Shown here in pieces: positions 1 to 7,541 of a stretch of 64,000 bases of DNA; within the stretch, counting starts at the first letter, position 1; each line of letters starts with the position of its first letter. The DNA is from an uncultured Eudoraea sp. Its GTDB lineage: Bacteria > Bacteroidota > Bacteroidia > Flavobacteriales > Flavobacteriaceae. The DNA lies in assembly GCA_947258405.1 (NCBI GenBank), contig CAMYIE010000014.1:1-64000 (forward strand), given 5' to 3'. Under the pieces are notes generated by a model. That model saw nothing but the letters and a program-made list of their open reading frames with translations. It made no database searches and was not told where the DNA came from. The position numbers and the translations under genes are program-made.

Positions 1-624
1 ATAGATATCGCCGTTAGTAGGTAGTAGTGTCCCCTCCCCTTCCAGCTTACCATCAACGAATTCCCCGTAGTACTCTTCTCCTTCAGGTGTTATCTGGTGA
101 CCTTGGCCATGAGGCATGTTGTTGATTACATCCCCTTCATAACTTCCACCTTCTGTTATAGTGGCTTTGATATAGCCGTTCATATTATCGTGTCTGAAGT
201 CGCCTTCTGCACGACTTTTATCCGGAAACACCAGTAAACCACGACCGTGCATTTCACTGTTCTTAAAATCTCCATGATAACTTGCAAAACCATCCTCTAC
301 CTGAAAATCGAGCTTTCCTCTGCCTTCAACTTTTCCCTCGGCCATGGTTCCTGTAAAACGTCCTACTATTTTTCCATCTTCCAGCCATACGAGTACGCCA
401 TAGCCTGAAGCCTTGCCATCCTGGCATTCTCCAGACCAGCTGATCGTCTCATTTCCCTGAGGTGCCGAATTCCAAACTTCACATCCAGAAATTGGGTCCT
501 GCAGAAAGACTCCTTCTGTGTTTAAAGTGTCCTTTTGCTGAGCCAGTAATCCTGATATAAATGAAATTGCAAACACAATGGTAAGCAGCCCACTAAATCT
601 CTGTGTTTTATTCTTTGTTTTCAT
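1..624 (-). CDS. MORN-repeat secreted protein (3' end outside window)
   Basis: The reading frame is open from an ATG at 624 to the left edge (208 codons), so the C-terminus is missing. The first ~28 residues form a signal peptide (basic start, hydrophobic core, ending near LLAQQ). From about residue 60 there are repeated MORN-type units: GYGVLVWLEDGK, GRGKLDF, GRGLLVFPDKS, GEYYGEF-like and GEGTLLPTNGD. MORN repeats are structural or membrane-associating modules, so no specific reaction can be inferred. The 263 bp upstream separate it from the arylsulfatase on the same strand, so it probably has its own promoter. The MORN assignment is confident; the cellular role is unknown. Confidence 0.85.
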   Translation of the reverse strand, partial: MKTKNKTQRFSGLLTIVFAISFISGLLAQQKDTLNTEGVFLQDPISGCEVWNSAPQGNETISWSGECQDGKASGYGVLVWLEDGKIVGRFTGTMAEGKVEGRGKLDFQVEDGFASYHGDFKNSEMHGRGLLVFPDKSRAEGDFRHDNMNGYIKATITEGGSYEGDVINNMPHGQGHQITPEGEEYYGEFVDGKLEGEGTLLPTNGDIY

Positions 625-887
625 ACGCTAAATATTGTTCCCAGTTTTTACTGTCGGGTGATCATCACAGGGACCATCACCTCGGTGATCTAAATTCTGT
701 ACTCGTCAATAGTATAAAAAACACTCGGTCTGTGTTGAAGATCGAATTGATAACGTGTTTGAAGGGAAGGATTAAGATTCGAACAGAAGGCCCCGTTATC
801 CTGCCAATACCGGGGACCTTCCGTTGCAAACCTACTAATTATTTGTCTCCGGCTCCTCTGGTCGCCGCTTCCACATCGCGGTTCAGG
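625..887. other. Intergenic region with two hairpin-forming inverted repeats
   Basis: This stretch between the MORN gene and the sulfatase has no convincing coding frame. It holds a compact inverted repeat ATCACC-TC-GGTGAT at 676-689, about 50 bp upstream of the MORN start codon. It also holds an imperfect stem at 786-795/811-821 (GAAGGCCCCG paired with CGGGG-A-CCTTC), just downstream of the sulfatase stop. The second stem could act in 3'-end formation, but no clear U-tract follows it on the minus strand. The first may be an operator. Both roles are inference. Confidence 0.4.
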
Positions 888-2456
888 CTAGTGGCTTTTT
901 GTAATCATTGATTTAACCTGCTCTTCTATAGAACTCAGACTCCAGTCCCCGGGTACCTGGCTTGGAGGATACTCAATGAAGGTATTAAGGAAGTTCAGGG
1001 CGTAGTACTGCATACCACCCAGCATATAAACTCGATCTAAATACCAATCCCAATAGGTATTGGAGCCTTCTAAAGCTTTCTCAAACGGGTCGCGCCTCAA
1101 GTTAAACAGATAGGGTCCCCTGAGGTCTACAAATGGTTCAAACCACAATGACAGTTGATTGGCACGCTGCACGTGGAACATCGCCTTCCAGTCTCCATAC
1201 CTAAGTGCCGTGATTTCTCCTGCATCGCTGACATAAATAAAGCCCTTCCGTGCTGATTCCTCAGATTTGCCCATCAGGTAGTCTAACTGGTTAACGCCGT
1301 CTATATAATTCTTGTACGGTCTGCCATTGAGCGTAACCCCCTTTTTAATATTATCGGCCATATCATCAGCGCCGGCAACAGCTGCGAAGGTAGGCAACCA
1401 ATCTTCATGTGAAAAAATTCCATTCAGGGTTTTCCCTGCAGGAAATTTACCAGGCCACCTGATAAAGGCTGGTGAACGGAAAGCCCCTTCCCAACTGGTA
1501 TTTTTCTCCCCATGAAATGGTGTGGTACCGGCATCTGGCCATGTGTTGAAGTGGGGTCCGTTGTCGGAGGAATAAAAAACAATTGTATTATCAGCTATGC
1601 CCAGTTCATCCAGGTAATCTAAAAGCTGGCCCACATGCATATCGTGCTCAATCATTCCATCAGTATACTCGTCATTACCGGGATGGCGGCGCTCCTCTTT
1701 CACATGAGTGCGGAAATGCATGCGCGTACCGTTCCACCAGGTGAAGAAGGGTTTTTCAGCGTCCACTTGTTCTTTGATGAACCTTTTGGTTTCGGCCACG
1801 GTTACATCATCAATTGATTCCATACGTTTTTTAGTCAGAGGGCCAGTATCCTCAACCCGCTGTCCACCTTTACCGTCAGCCCAGCTATGGATTACACCCC
1901 TGGGGCCAAAGACCTCCGAAAATTTCTTTCCATTGGCCAACACCAAATCCGCCGGATAGTCCTCATTTTCGGGTTCTTCCTCCGCATTCAAGTGGTAGAG
2001 GTTCCCATAAAACTCATCAAACCCGTGCATCGTTGGTAGATGCTCATCCAGGTCTCCCTGGTGGTTTTTTCCAAACTGGCCAGTGGCATAGCCCAGACTT
2101 TTCATCACAGTGGCTATGGTCACATCTGTTTTTTGCCAGCCTTGAGGAGCGTTGGGCATACCCACCTTGGTCATGCCCGTACGAACTGGCACGTTGCCCC
2201 CTATGAATGCAGCACGTCCTGCCGTGCAGCTCTGCTGGGAATAATAGTCGGTAAAGGCAATACCTTCTTTAGCAATTCGGTCGATGTTCGGGGTTTTGTA
2301 CCCCATCATACCATGGTTGTTATGGCTGATATTCCAGTAGCCTATATCATCTCCCCATATCACCAGGATATTGGGTTTTTTCGACTTCTGAGCCCATAGC
2401 AATGAAGCACAAAACAAAAGCGTTACTGCGGTAAAAAGAATCTTTTTCATTTTCAA
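888..2456 (-). CDS. Arylsulfatase (type I, formylglycine-dependent)
   Basis: Secreted sulfatase of 522 residues with a signal peptide (hydrophobic residues ~5-22, cleavage near WAQ). The calcium-binding Asp pair (GDDIGY) is at residues ~35-40. The activation motif CTAGR starts at Cys77, which a formylglycine-generating enzyme would oxidise to the catalytic formylglycine. Further sulfatase signatures are FGKNHQGD, SSDNGPHF and GEKNTSWEGAFRSP. It would hydrolyse sulfate esters, probably of algal or host glycans, in the periplasm or outside the cell; the substrate cannot be told from sequence. It lies 82 bp downstream of the ABM-fold gene on the same strand and may share its candidate sigma-54 promoter. 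No formylglycine-generating enzyme gene is in the window. Confidence 0.93.
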   Translation of the reverse strand: MKMKKILFTAVTLLFCASLLWAQKSKKPNILVIWGDDIGYWNISHNNHGMMGYKTPNIDRIAKEGIAFTDYYSQQSCTAGRAAFIGGNVPVRTGMTKVGMPNAPQGWQKTDVTIATVMKSLGYATGQFGKNHQGDLDEHLPTMHGFDEFYGNLYHLNAEEEPENEDYPADLVLANGKKFSEVFGPRGVIHSWADGKGGQRVEDTGPLTKKRMESIDDVTVAETKRFIKEQVDAEKPFFTWWNGTRMHFRTHVKEERRHPGNDEYTDGMIEHDMHVGQLLDYLDELGIADNTIVFYSSDNGPHFNTWPDAGTTPFHGEKNTSWEGAFRSPAFIRWPGKFPAGKTLNGIFSHEDWLPTFAAVAGADDMADNIKKGVTLNGRPYKNYIDGVNQLDYLMGKSEESARKGFIYVSDAGEITALRYGDWKAMFHVQRANQLSLWFEPFVDLRGPYLFNLRRDPFEKALEGSNTYWDWYLDRVYMLGGMQYYALNFLNTFIEYPPSQVPGDWSLSSIEEQVKSMITKSH

Positions 2457-2538
2457 AAAGGTTTAAATAATTATTTATAGGTGAATATTCATATTTAATC
2501 TCTTCCCCCTATGAAAAAAAGGTTTAGAGCTTTGGTGT

Positions 2539-2847
2539 TCATTTTAATTCTGAGGCTTCCATAAGGTCGGCCCTGTTGGAGACATCATATATATAAGATT
2601 GCAATACATCCCCCAGGACTTTTATCATCCCTATCATATTGGTAAAATCCCGACTATCGAGTTCCATTTTCATCTCTTCCTTACTATCCCAGTTCCTCAC
2701 TAATTCAAAAGTTTTGCTTTCTGTGTTTTCCCCGGTAGCGTATAATGTGTACACCGGCCACTTTACCAGCCGTTTAAAGGCGAGGTCGAACTCCTGGATC
2801 TTGTTGTTGGGAATTTCGAATCTCATGAGCAAAAAATGTGAATTCAT
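2539..2847 (-). CDS. Small ABM-fold (dimeric alpha/beta barrel) protein
   Basis: A 102-residue cytoplasmic protein without signal peptide. The pattern of alternating strands and helices (FLLMRFEIP, YTLYATGENTESKTFELVRNWDSKEEMKMELDSRDFTNMI, LGDVLQSY) resembles the antibiotic-biosynthesis-monooxygenase/quinol-monooxygenase-like superfamily, in which small dimers bind oxidisable or reactive compounds. The exact activity is unknown. It is the first gene downstream of a candidate sigma-54 promoter (2894-2908) and sits next to the sigma-54 activator gene, so it is the most likely target of that activator. An internal Met at codon 8 is a possible alternative start. Confidence 0.7.
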   Translation of the reverse strand: MNSHFLLMRFEIPNNKIQEFDLAFKRLVKWPVYTLYATGENTESKTFELVRNWDSKEEMKMELDSRDFTNMIGMIKVLGDVLQSYIYDVSNRADLMEASELK

Positions 2848-2893
2848 CGGGAGCTTTGATTATAGGTTCGGCTAGTTTGTTTGAGCAGCAAGG

Positions 2894-2908
2894 CCAAGTA
2901 TTGTGCCA
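2894..2908 (-). promoter_or_regulatory. Candidate sigma-54 (-24/-12) promoter
   Basis: On the minus strand the sequence reads TGGCAC-N5-TTGG. The GG dinucleotide (-24) is followed by exactly ten bases before the -12 dinucleotide. It matches the sigma-54 consensus TGGCAC-N5-TTGC except for the last base. A start site near 2882 would give a ~35 nt leader before the ABM-fold gene (ATG at 2847). The adjacent upstream gene encodes a sigma-54 activator with an intact GAFTGA loop, which strengthens the call. Confidence 0.55.
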
Positions 2909-3009
2909 TGATTTTATGGTTTCTTTAACGAATTAGCTATATGCCTGATTTTCAGCACTTAAAAATCTTAATATTCTCGGATACAAGCATTCTAGAGAAT
3001 TGATCTGGT

Positions 3010-3052
3010 CACTATATCTCGTGAAACGCGATATATCGCGACGATATTTCGT
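3010..3052. promoter_or_regulatory. Cluster of three palindromes, candidate enhancer (UAS) for the sigma-54 activator
   Basis: Three dyad elements lie side by side. Positions 3010-3023 are an imperfect palindrome (CACTATATCTCGTG, 10/14 symmetric). Positions 3027-3040 are a perfect 14-bp palindrome (CGCGATATATCGCG). Positions 3041-3052 are imperfect (ACGATATTTCGT, 10/12). All share a CGATATnTCG-like core. They are centred roughly 150 bp upstream of the predicted sigma-54 start site, a usual distance for enhancer sites of bacterial enhancer-binding proteins, and lie just downstream of the activator gene itself. Binding by that activator is inference. Confidence 0.5.
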
Positions 3053-3078
3053 TTTTAAGCCAAAAGTAAGAGTGAATA

Positions 3079-5136
3079 TTAGTTGGGTTGGATTCCCAAT
3101 TTCTTCATTTTAGAACGCAATGTACTTGGGGGCAAATCCAGTAATTCCGAGGCACTCGATTTCCCGGAAATCTTCCAATTGCAACGCTCCAGGGTCTGAG
3201 TGATAAACCGGCGTTCGAATTCCTCCAGAGACATCGCTTCCTGGTCGGCCTGGCCATTGATCTGTCCGATAACGGCTTGTTGATCCCGAATACTGGGTTC
3301 CGGTAATGGAGCCGCAAGTTTTAGTACCGATTCGCTGGAGGTGATCACCGCCCTTTCGATGATATTGCGCAATTGCCTGATATTCCCCGGCCAGGGATAT
3401 TCCTGCAACACGTCCATCAGGGATTCCGAGACCTCCTCAATATTTTTGGAGTATTTCTCATTAAAGAAATTAACAAACCATTCTACCAGCATGGGGATGT
3501 CTTCCTTGCGTTTACGCAATGGCGGAATGGTAATCGGAAATACATTTACGCGGTAATAGAGATCGGACCGGAAACTACCTTTTTCCACCTCAGCCAGCAA
3601 ACTCCGGTTGGTAGCCGCCAGCAACCGAATATTAATAGGCCGCTCCTTCTCTGCACCCAAAGGTTTGATCTTCTGTTCCTGTATTGCCCTTAACAGTTTG
3701 GGCTGCAGGGAGTTTGGTAGTTCCCCGATCTCATCCAGGAAAAGCGTTCCCCCGTCTGCCAGCTCAAACATACCCTTCTTATCTTTCTCAGCACCGGTAA
3801 ATGCTCCTTTTTCATAGCCGAACAATTCGCTTTCCAATAGTTCTCCGGGAATGGCAGCACAATTCACTTTTATAAAGGAATTATTCCTCCTCGGACTCTT
3901 TTCATGAATGGCATTGGCAAATAGTTCTTTGCCTACCCCGGTCTCCCCTTCAAGCAAAACGGGGATGTCGAGAGGTGCAGCGTCTTCAATACGGTTGAGC
4001 ACATAGTGGAACAAAGGACTCTGACCAATTAGCTTATCGTCGCTTTGCTCAATGGTCAAATTGCTTCGAAGCTGGATATTCTCGGCCTGGAGCTTGTTCT
4101 TTAATAACTCCAAATTCTCATAGGCCTTCATGAGGTTGTCCTCAGCATTTTTCATCCTTGTGATGTCCGATCCAAAAAGGTAGGTCTGCCCTCCGGATTC
4201 GGAAGATTCTTCGATTGACTGTTTGATAAAAGACCAGGCCACAGTTTTATTTCCACTCTTTGTCTTATGTGTGATGATCAATGTGCCTTTGGTGGCTTCA
4301 GCTTCCAGGATTTCTTTCCTGAAAATATCCAGGTCGTCCTTTTGTAGCAAATCTTCAAAATAGAATGTTGATTTTACCATGGGATCGGTAAGCAAAGTAT
4401 TAAAAGCAAAATTCCTGTAGATTATTTTTCCATCCACACCCATGGCTGCCACCAATTGGTCTGACTTATCAAGAATGAGGTTCAGATTTTCCTGATAATA
4501 CTTTAACGAGCGCTCCAATGCGCCTTTGTTTAATTGATCGCGGATAATAAGAAAGAGCTTGTTAACCACTATGATCATCGGAAAAAGATCGAGGTACTGG
4601 AAATTCACCGATCTCCGCCATGGTAGCTGCATCCCCCAATAATTAAAGGCCATCTCTTCCATTATAAAAATGGTATAATAAAGTGTTACCACCAAAAAGG
4701 GATAGAAAATGAAAGTTGCCCGATATTTTAGATTCGCCAGGCCCATAAAACAGAAAATGGCTGTTAGGGTATAAACGCTGTAACTAAATACATATGGCAA
4801 CCAGGTGAAATCATTTAGGGGTAATAACATCGTCACCATATAGTATGCAACACATGAACCAGTGATGGTCCAAAGCAACTTCCTTTGCATATATCCAAGT
4901 TCCTTCGCATAATACCATGGGAACAAGGCAAACACGGTCACGGCAAAAAACAGAGTTAACTCTGTTACAGCAAATTCAAGACCCAGGATGAGGTAATAGC
5001 ACCCGGCTGCTATAGTAAAGAGCCCAAATAAAAAATCTGTGCCGAATTTTTTTCTGGCAATTCCAAGCCAGACTTCGATCAGGCCGAGGGAAAGGGCGAT
5101 CCCTGCAAAAAATACAAAAAGCGTATTGATCATCAT
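3079..5136 (-). CDS. Membrane-anchored sigma-54-dependent transcriptional activator
   Basis: A 685-residue bacterial enhancer-binding protein. Residues ~2-200 form about seven hydrophobic membrane segments, an unusual sensor for this class. A PAS domain follows (~215-330), then a short coiled coil (~330-360). The AAA+ domain (~365-590) has Walker A GETGVGKE (397-404), the sigma-54 contact loop GAFTGA (444-449), Walker B GGTLFLDEI (462-470) and the ATNRSL sensor region. A Fis-type helix-turn-helix closes the protein (~640-683, SASELLDLPPSTLRSKMKKLGI). It should hydrolyse ATP to remodel the sigma-54 holoenzyme in response to a membrane or PAS-sensed signal. Likely targets are its downstream neighbours through the palindromes at 3010-3052. 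Two direct repeats CACTAAATA (5150-5158, 5170-5178) lie just upstream of its start. Confidence 0.92.
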   Translation of the reverse strand: MMINTLFVFFAGIALSLGLIEVWLGIARKKFGTDFLFGLFTIAAGCYYLILGLEFAVTELTLFFAVTVFALFPWYYAKELGYMQRKLLWTITGSCVAYYMVTMLLPLNDFTWLPYVFSYSVYTLTAIFCFMGLANLKYRATFIFYPFLVVTLYYTIFIMEEMAFNYWGMQLPWRRSVNFQYLDLFPMIIVVNKLFLIIRDQLNKGALERSLKYYQENLNLILDKSDQLVAAMGVDGKIIYRNFAFNTLLTDPMVKSTFYFEDLLQKDDLDIFRKEILEAEATKGTLIITHKTKSGNKTVAWSFIKQSIEESSESGGQTYLFGSDITRMKNAEDNLMKAYENLELLKNKLQAENIQLRSNLTIEQSDDKLIGQSPLFHYVLNRIEDAAPLDIPVLLEGETGVGKELFANAIHEKSPRRNNSFIKVNCAAIPGELLESELFGYEKGAFTGAEKDKKGMFELADGGTLFLDEIGELPNSLQPKLLRAIQEQKIKPLGAEKERPINIRLLAATNRSLLAEVEKGSFRSDLYYRVNVFPITIPPLRKRKEDIPMLVEWFVNFFNEKYSKNIEEVSESLMDVLQEYPWPGNIRQLRNIIERAVITSSESVLKLAAPLPEPSIRDQQAVIGQINGQADQEAMSLEEFERRFITQTLERCNWKISGKSSASELLDLPPSTLRSKMKKLGIQPN

Positions 5137-5244
5137 AAGTTGGATTGGGCACTAAATATAAGCATTGCACACTAAATACTGGCTGAAGGTCCTTTGCTGT
5201 GGATTATAAGGATACGGAGAATGGGTTATGAGCCATATGGCCCA

Positions 5245-5799
5245 TTAAAACCTTTTGCTTATTCCTATACCCAGGGAATAGGTGTCGAAATCCTGTTTGA
5301 AGTCGTAATTTAGAGCCGGAAATAATTCCCAACCATTTTCCAAATAAAAGAGATATTCGATCCCAACACGGAGGATAAACAGGTTTTTGTTTCTTTCAAA
5401 TTCTATACCTGGCCCAATACTCACACCAAATCTTGGAAATATTTTGTAACCTGCAACCAGCCCCGTTACCAGGGCATTTTCCCTGGGAAGGCGTTCTCCA
5501 TCGAAATCAACTTCATATGAGTTGAGTTCCAGATCGACAACTAATCCTAATTTCCATCTTTCAGCTGGAAAGTAGTAAAAGTCCAGTCCAATCGTAGGCA
5601 GATATTCAGCTTCCGTCATACCTTCTTCTGTCCGGGCTTCCGGGATATAAGTATAACCCAGTACAAGACCCAGACCAAATTTACCCTCTTCTTCCCCTGC
5701 TTCATTTTCTACATTGTCCTCTTCCTGAGCCTGACTGTAATTCGGAGCTATGCATAGAATTAGAAAAACGATTTGAATAATAATTGAAGGTAGTTTCAT
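5245..5799 (-). CDS. Outer-membrane beta-barrel protein (small porin-like)
   Basis: A 184-residue envelope protein with a signal peptide (residues ~1-24, ending SQAQ), followed by an acidic stretch (EEDNVENEAGEEEG). Eight or so amphipathic strands follow, e.g. FGLGLVLGYTYIP, WKLGLVVDLELNSYEVDFDGE, ALVTGLVAGYKIFPRFGVSIGPGIEFE. It ends in an aromatic residue (ISKRF), as is usual for substrates of the BAM machinery. It resembles the OmpW/OprF-N type 'outer membrane protein beta-barrel' families of Bacteroidota. No specific transport function can be assigned. Confidence 0.75.
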   Translation of the reverse strand: MKLPSIIIQIVFLILCIAPNYSQAQEEDNVENEAGEEEGKFGLGLVLGYTYIPEARTEEGMTEAEYLPTIGLDFYYFPAERWKLGLVVDLELNSYEVDFDGERLPRENALVTGLVAGYKIFPRFGVSIGPGIEFERNKNLFILRVGIEYLFYLENGWELFPALNYDFKQDFDTYSLGIGISKRF

Positions 5800-5857
5800 C
5801 TGCTAGATTATATGCGAGAGGAAGATAAGATTTTCCTCCTTATCCTCAGGTCAATAA

Positions 5858-6901
5858 TTATTGAAGACCAATCTTTCGGGCAGCTTTATTATAGCCACGG
5901 TCTATAAATCCCGGGGTATTAAGCCGATACCCTACATATACCTGTGCAAAAAACTTGTTATTCTCAACACTGCCCAGTCTTTCCTCATCATAACCATTCA
6001 CATCAAAGACAAAACTGGAACCGAACACCCAGCGTTCTGCTGCGTAACCTATTTGGATCCCACCTTCAATGCCCCGTGTGAGGTAAGTTCGGCTTTCTTC
6101 TATACGCATATCGGCAACATCTTCTTTATATCGTGAAAAACTCACTCCCAGCGAAGGGGAGATATTTACCCCGGCAAACCAGTTTTCGTTGAGGACCCAG
6201 GTATGGTAATAAGGCAGGGCCAACTTTAACTGGAAAATATTCTCATCAGATTTCACCCCTTCAAAAGTATATTCAAAATCTTCCCAGCCGTAAAATAAAG
6301 AAGGTATCCAACTCCCTGCGCTCTTTTTCTGCCATTCGGTATTGTAGAGGATATTCCTAAATGAGAAGTTAGGGTTTAGGACATAATGGGTAGACATCCC
6401 ATAGATCCGATTCGTAAAATCGGGTATCTGAATATACGGATCAATCCCTTCCATCCAGTCGGGTACAAAATCTCCTGTATTGTCTACATAAAAACCCTTG
6501 AGTGTACTAAATTGAAATCCCTGAACCCAATTACCCAGCGCGGCCCGAAAACGGAAATCAGTCATTGAAGATTCACCTTTCAGATTGAGGTTGTCCTCTC
6601 CCCCGAAAATATCCGGGGCAATTCCGAAACTAAGCCCAAAAAACTGATAGTCGAGCGAAACATAGAGCCTGTAAGTATTATTATGTTCCAAATTTAGCTC
6701 CCTTCCAGACAAATCACGAAGTTCGTAAGAAGAGGTCTGGGTATCTACATTGAGTTTTAGTACAAACTTATCGGCATAGGAGGTGATATATGTAGAGTCC
6801 TTTTCCCAGCGTTTTTGCCCAAGTAACCCTGCGCTTTTAAACAAAAAGCAAAAGACAATAAGGCCGGTGATCTTAGTAAGTTTATCTATACGCAGCACCA
6901 T
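5858..6901 (-). CDS. DUF4421 family outer-membrane protein
   Basis: A 347-residue protein with a signal-like N-terminus (hydrophobic ~12-27, ending LLGQK). It has the conserved opening of DUF4421 proteins: a KDSTYITSYADKFVLKLNVDT segment followed by DLSGRELNLEHNNTYRLYVSLDYQFFGLSFGI. The rest alternates short beta strands rich in aromatic and glycine residues, consistent with an outer-membrane barrel. The function of DUF4421 is not known. It lies between two other envelope genes on the same strand. Confidence 0.8.
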   Translation of the reverse strand: MVLRIDKLTKITGLIVFCFLFKSAGLLGQKRWEKDSTYITSYADKFVLKLNVDTQTSSYELRDLSGRELNLEHNNTYRLYVSLDYQFFGLSFGIAPDIFGGEDNLNLKGESSMTDFRFRAALGNWVQGFQFSTLKGFYVDNTGDFVPDWMEGIDPYIQIPDFTNRIYGMSTHYVLNPNFSFRNILYNTEWQKKSAGSWIPSLFYGWEDFEYTFEGVKSDENIFQLKLALPYYHTWVLNENWFAGVNISPSLGVSFSRYKEDVADMRIEESRTYLTRGIEGGIQIGYAAERWVFGSSFVFDVNGYDEERLGSVENNKFFAQVYVGYRLNTPGFIDRGYNKAARKIGLQ

Positions 6902-6986
6902 TGGGGAAATTTATTATTGATCAGCTTTGATAAAGTCACCGTACAAATATAGTGCAGCAAAACATGCCTGCCGCTATTAAAAAATT

Positions 6987-7367
6987 CTAATTCTTTGGCC
7001 TTACACGCTTATCGAGACATCTGTACTGATAGGAGATCGCAAAGCCATCAAAGTCGCTTCCCTGTTTAAAACGGATCCCGGAAGCCAGCGCCAGTTTTAC
7101 TGAATGTTTTTTTCCAGACTTACCCCAGAAGTTCACAGAACGGACATAGGCTACGATAATACTATTAATACGCCCGTTAAAATCCTCCAGTGGCAGACTG
7201 GGATCGAGCAAGGTATTTCCTGATGCGTAGGCATAACCGGCAGAAAAGAAGTTGATCCCTTTGGGCAGGTTGGTCAGGTTACGGGGTTCGAGTTCCTGAG
7301 CTGCCGCGGGATTATGAATTGCCCATAGCAGAGCAAAAAGAAAGATGCCAAAAAAGGTCCTTTTCAT
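6987..7367 (-). CDS. Internally deleted transporter-like outer-membrane protein
   Basis: A 126-residue ORF with a clear signal peptide (residues 1-23, ending PAAAQ). Residues 24-82 (ELEPRNLTNLPKGINFFSAGYAYASGNTLLDPS...RSVNFWGKSGK) look like the N-terminus of the MetA-pathway phenol-degradation/transporter beta-barrel family. Residues ~88-116 (HSVKLALASGIRFKQGSDFDGFAISYQYR) look like its final two strands. Full members are roughly 250-300 residues, so about half the barrel appears to be missing while the frame is kept. After YQYR it continues for ten basic residues instead of ending at the aromatic terminus. It is probably non-functional or a recent deletion derivative. The family assignment is from memory of conserved motifs. 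Confidence 0.6.
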   Translation of the reverse strand: MKRTFFGIFLFALLWAIHNPAAAQELEPRNLTNLPKGINFFSAGYAYASGNTLLDPSLPLEDFNGRINSIIVAYVRSVNFWGKSGKKHSVKLALASGIRFKQGSDFDGFAISYQYRCLDKRVRPKN

Positions 7368-7541
7368 TTCTCATTTCAGCAGTCTGGCAGGGTTACATAT
7401 AATTAATAGTCTAAAAATATTTCTTTCCATTTGAATATCGGTTATGGTCGCCCAAGAATTACCTACGACCTACATAAGACGAATCCATTCTAATACGATG
7501 AGGAATTCCTGAATTCAACTAAAATCTGAATCATCTCGATA

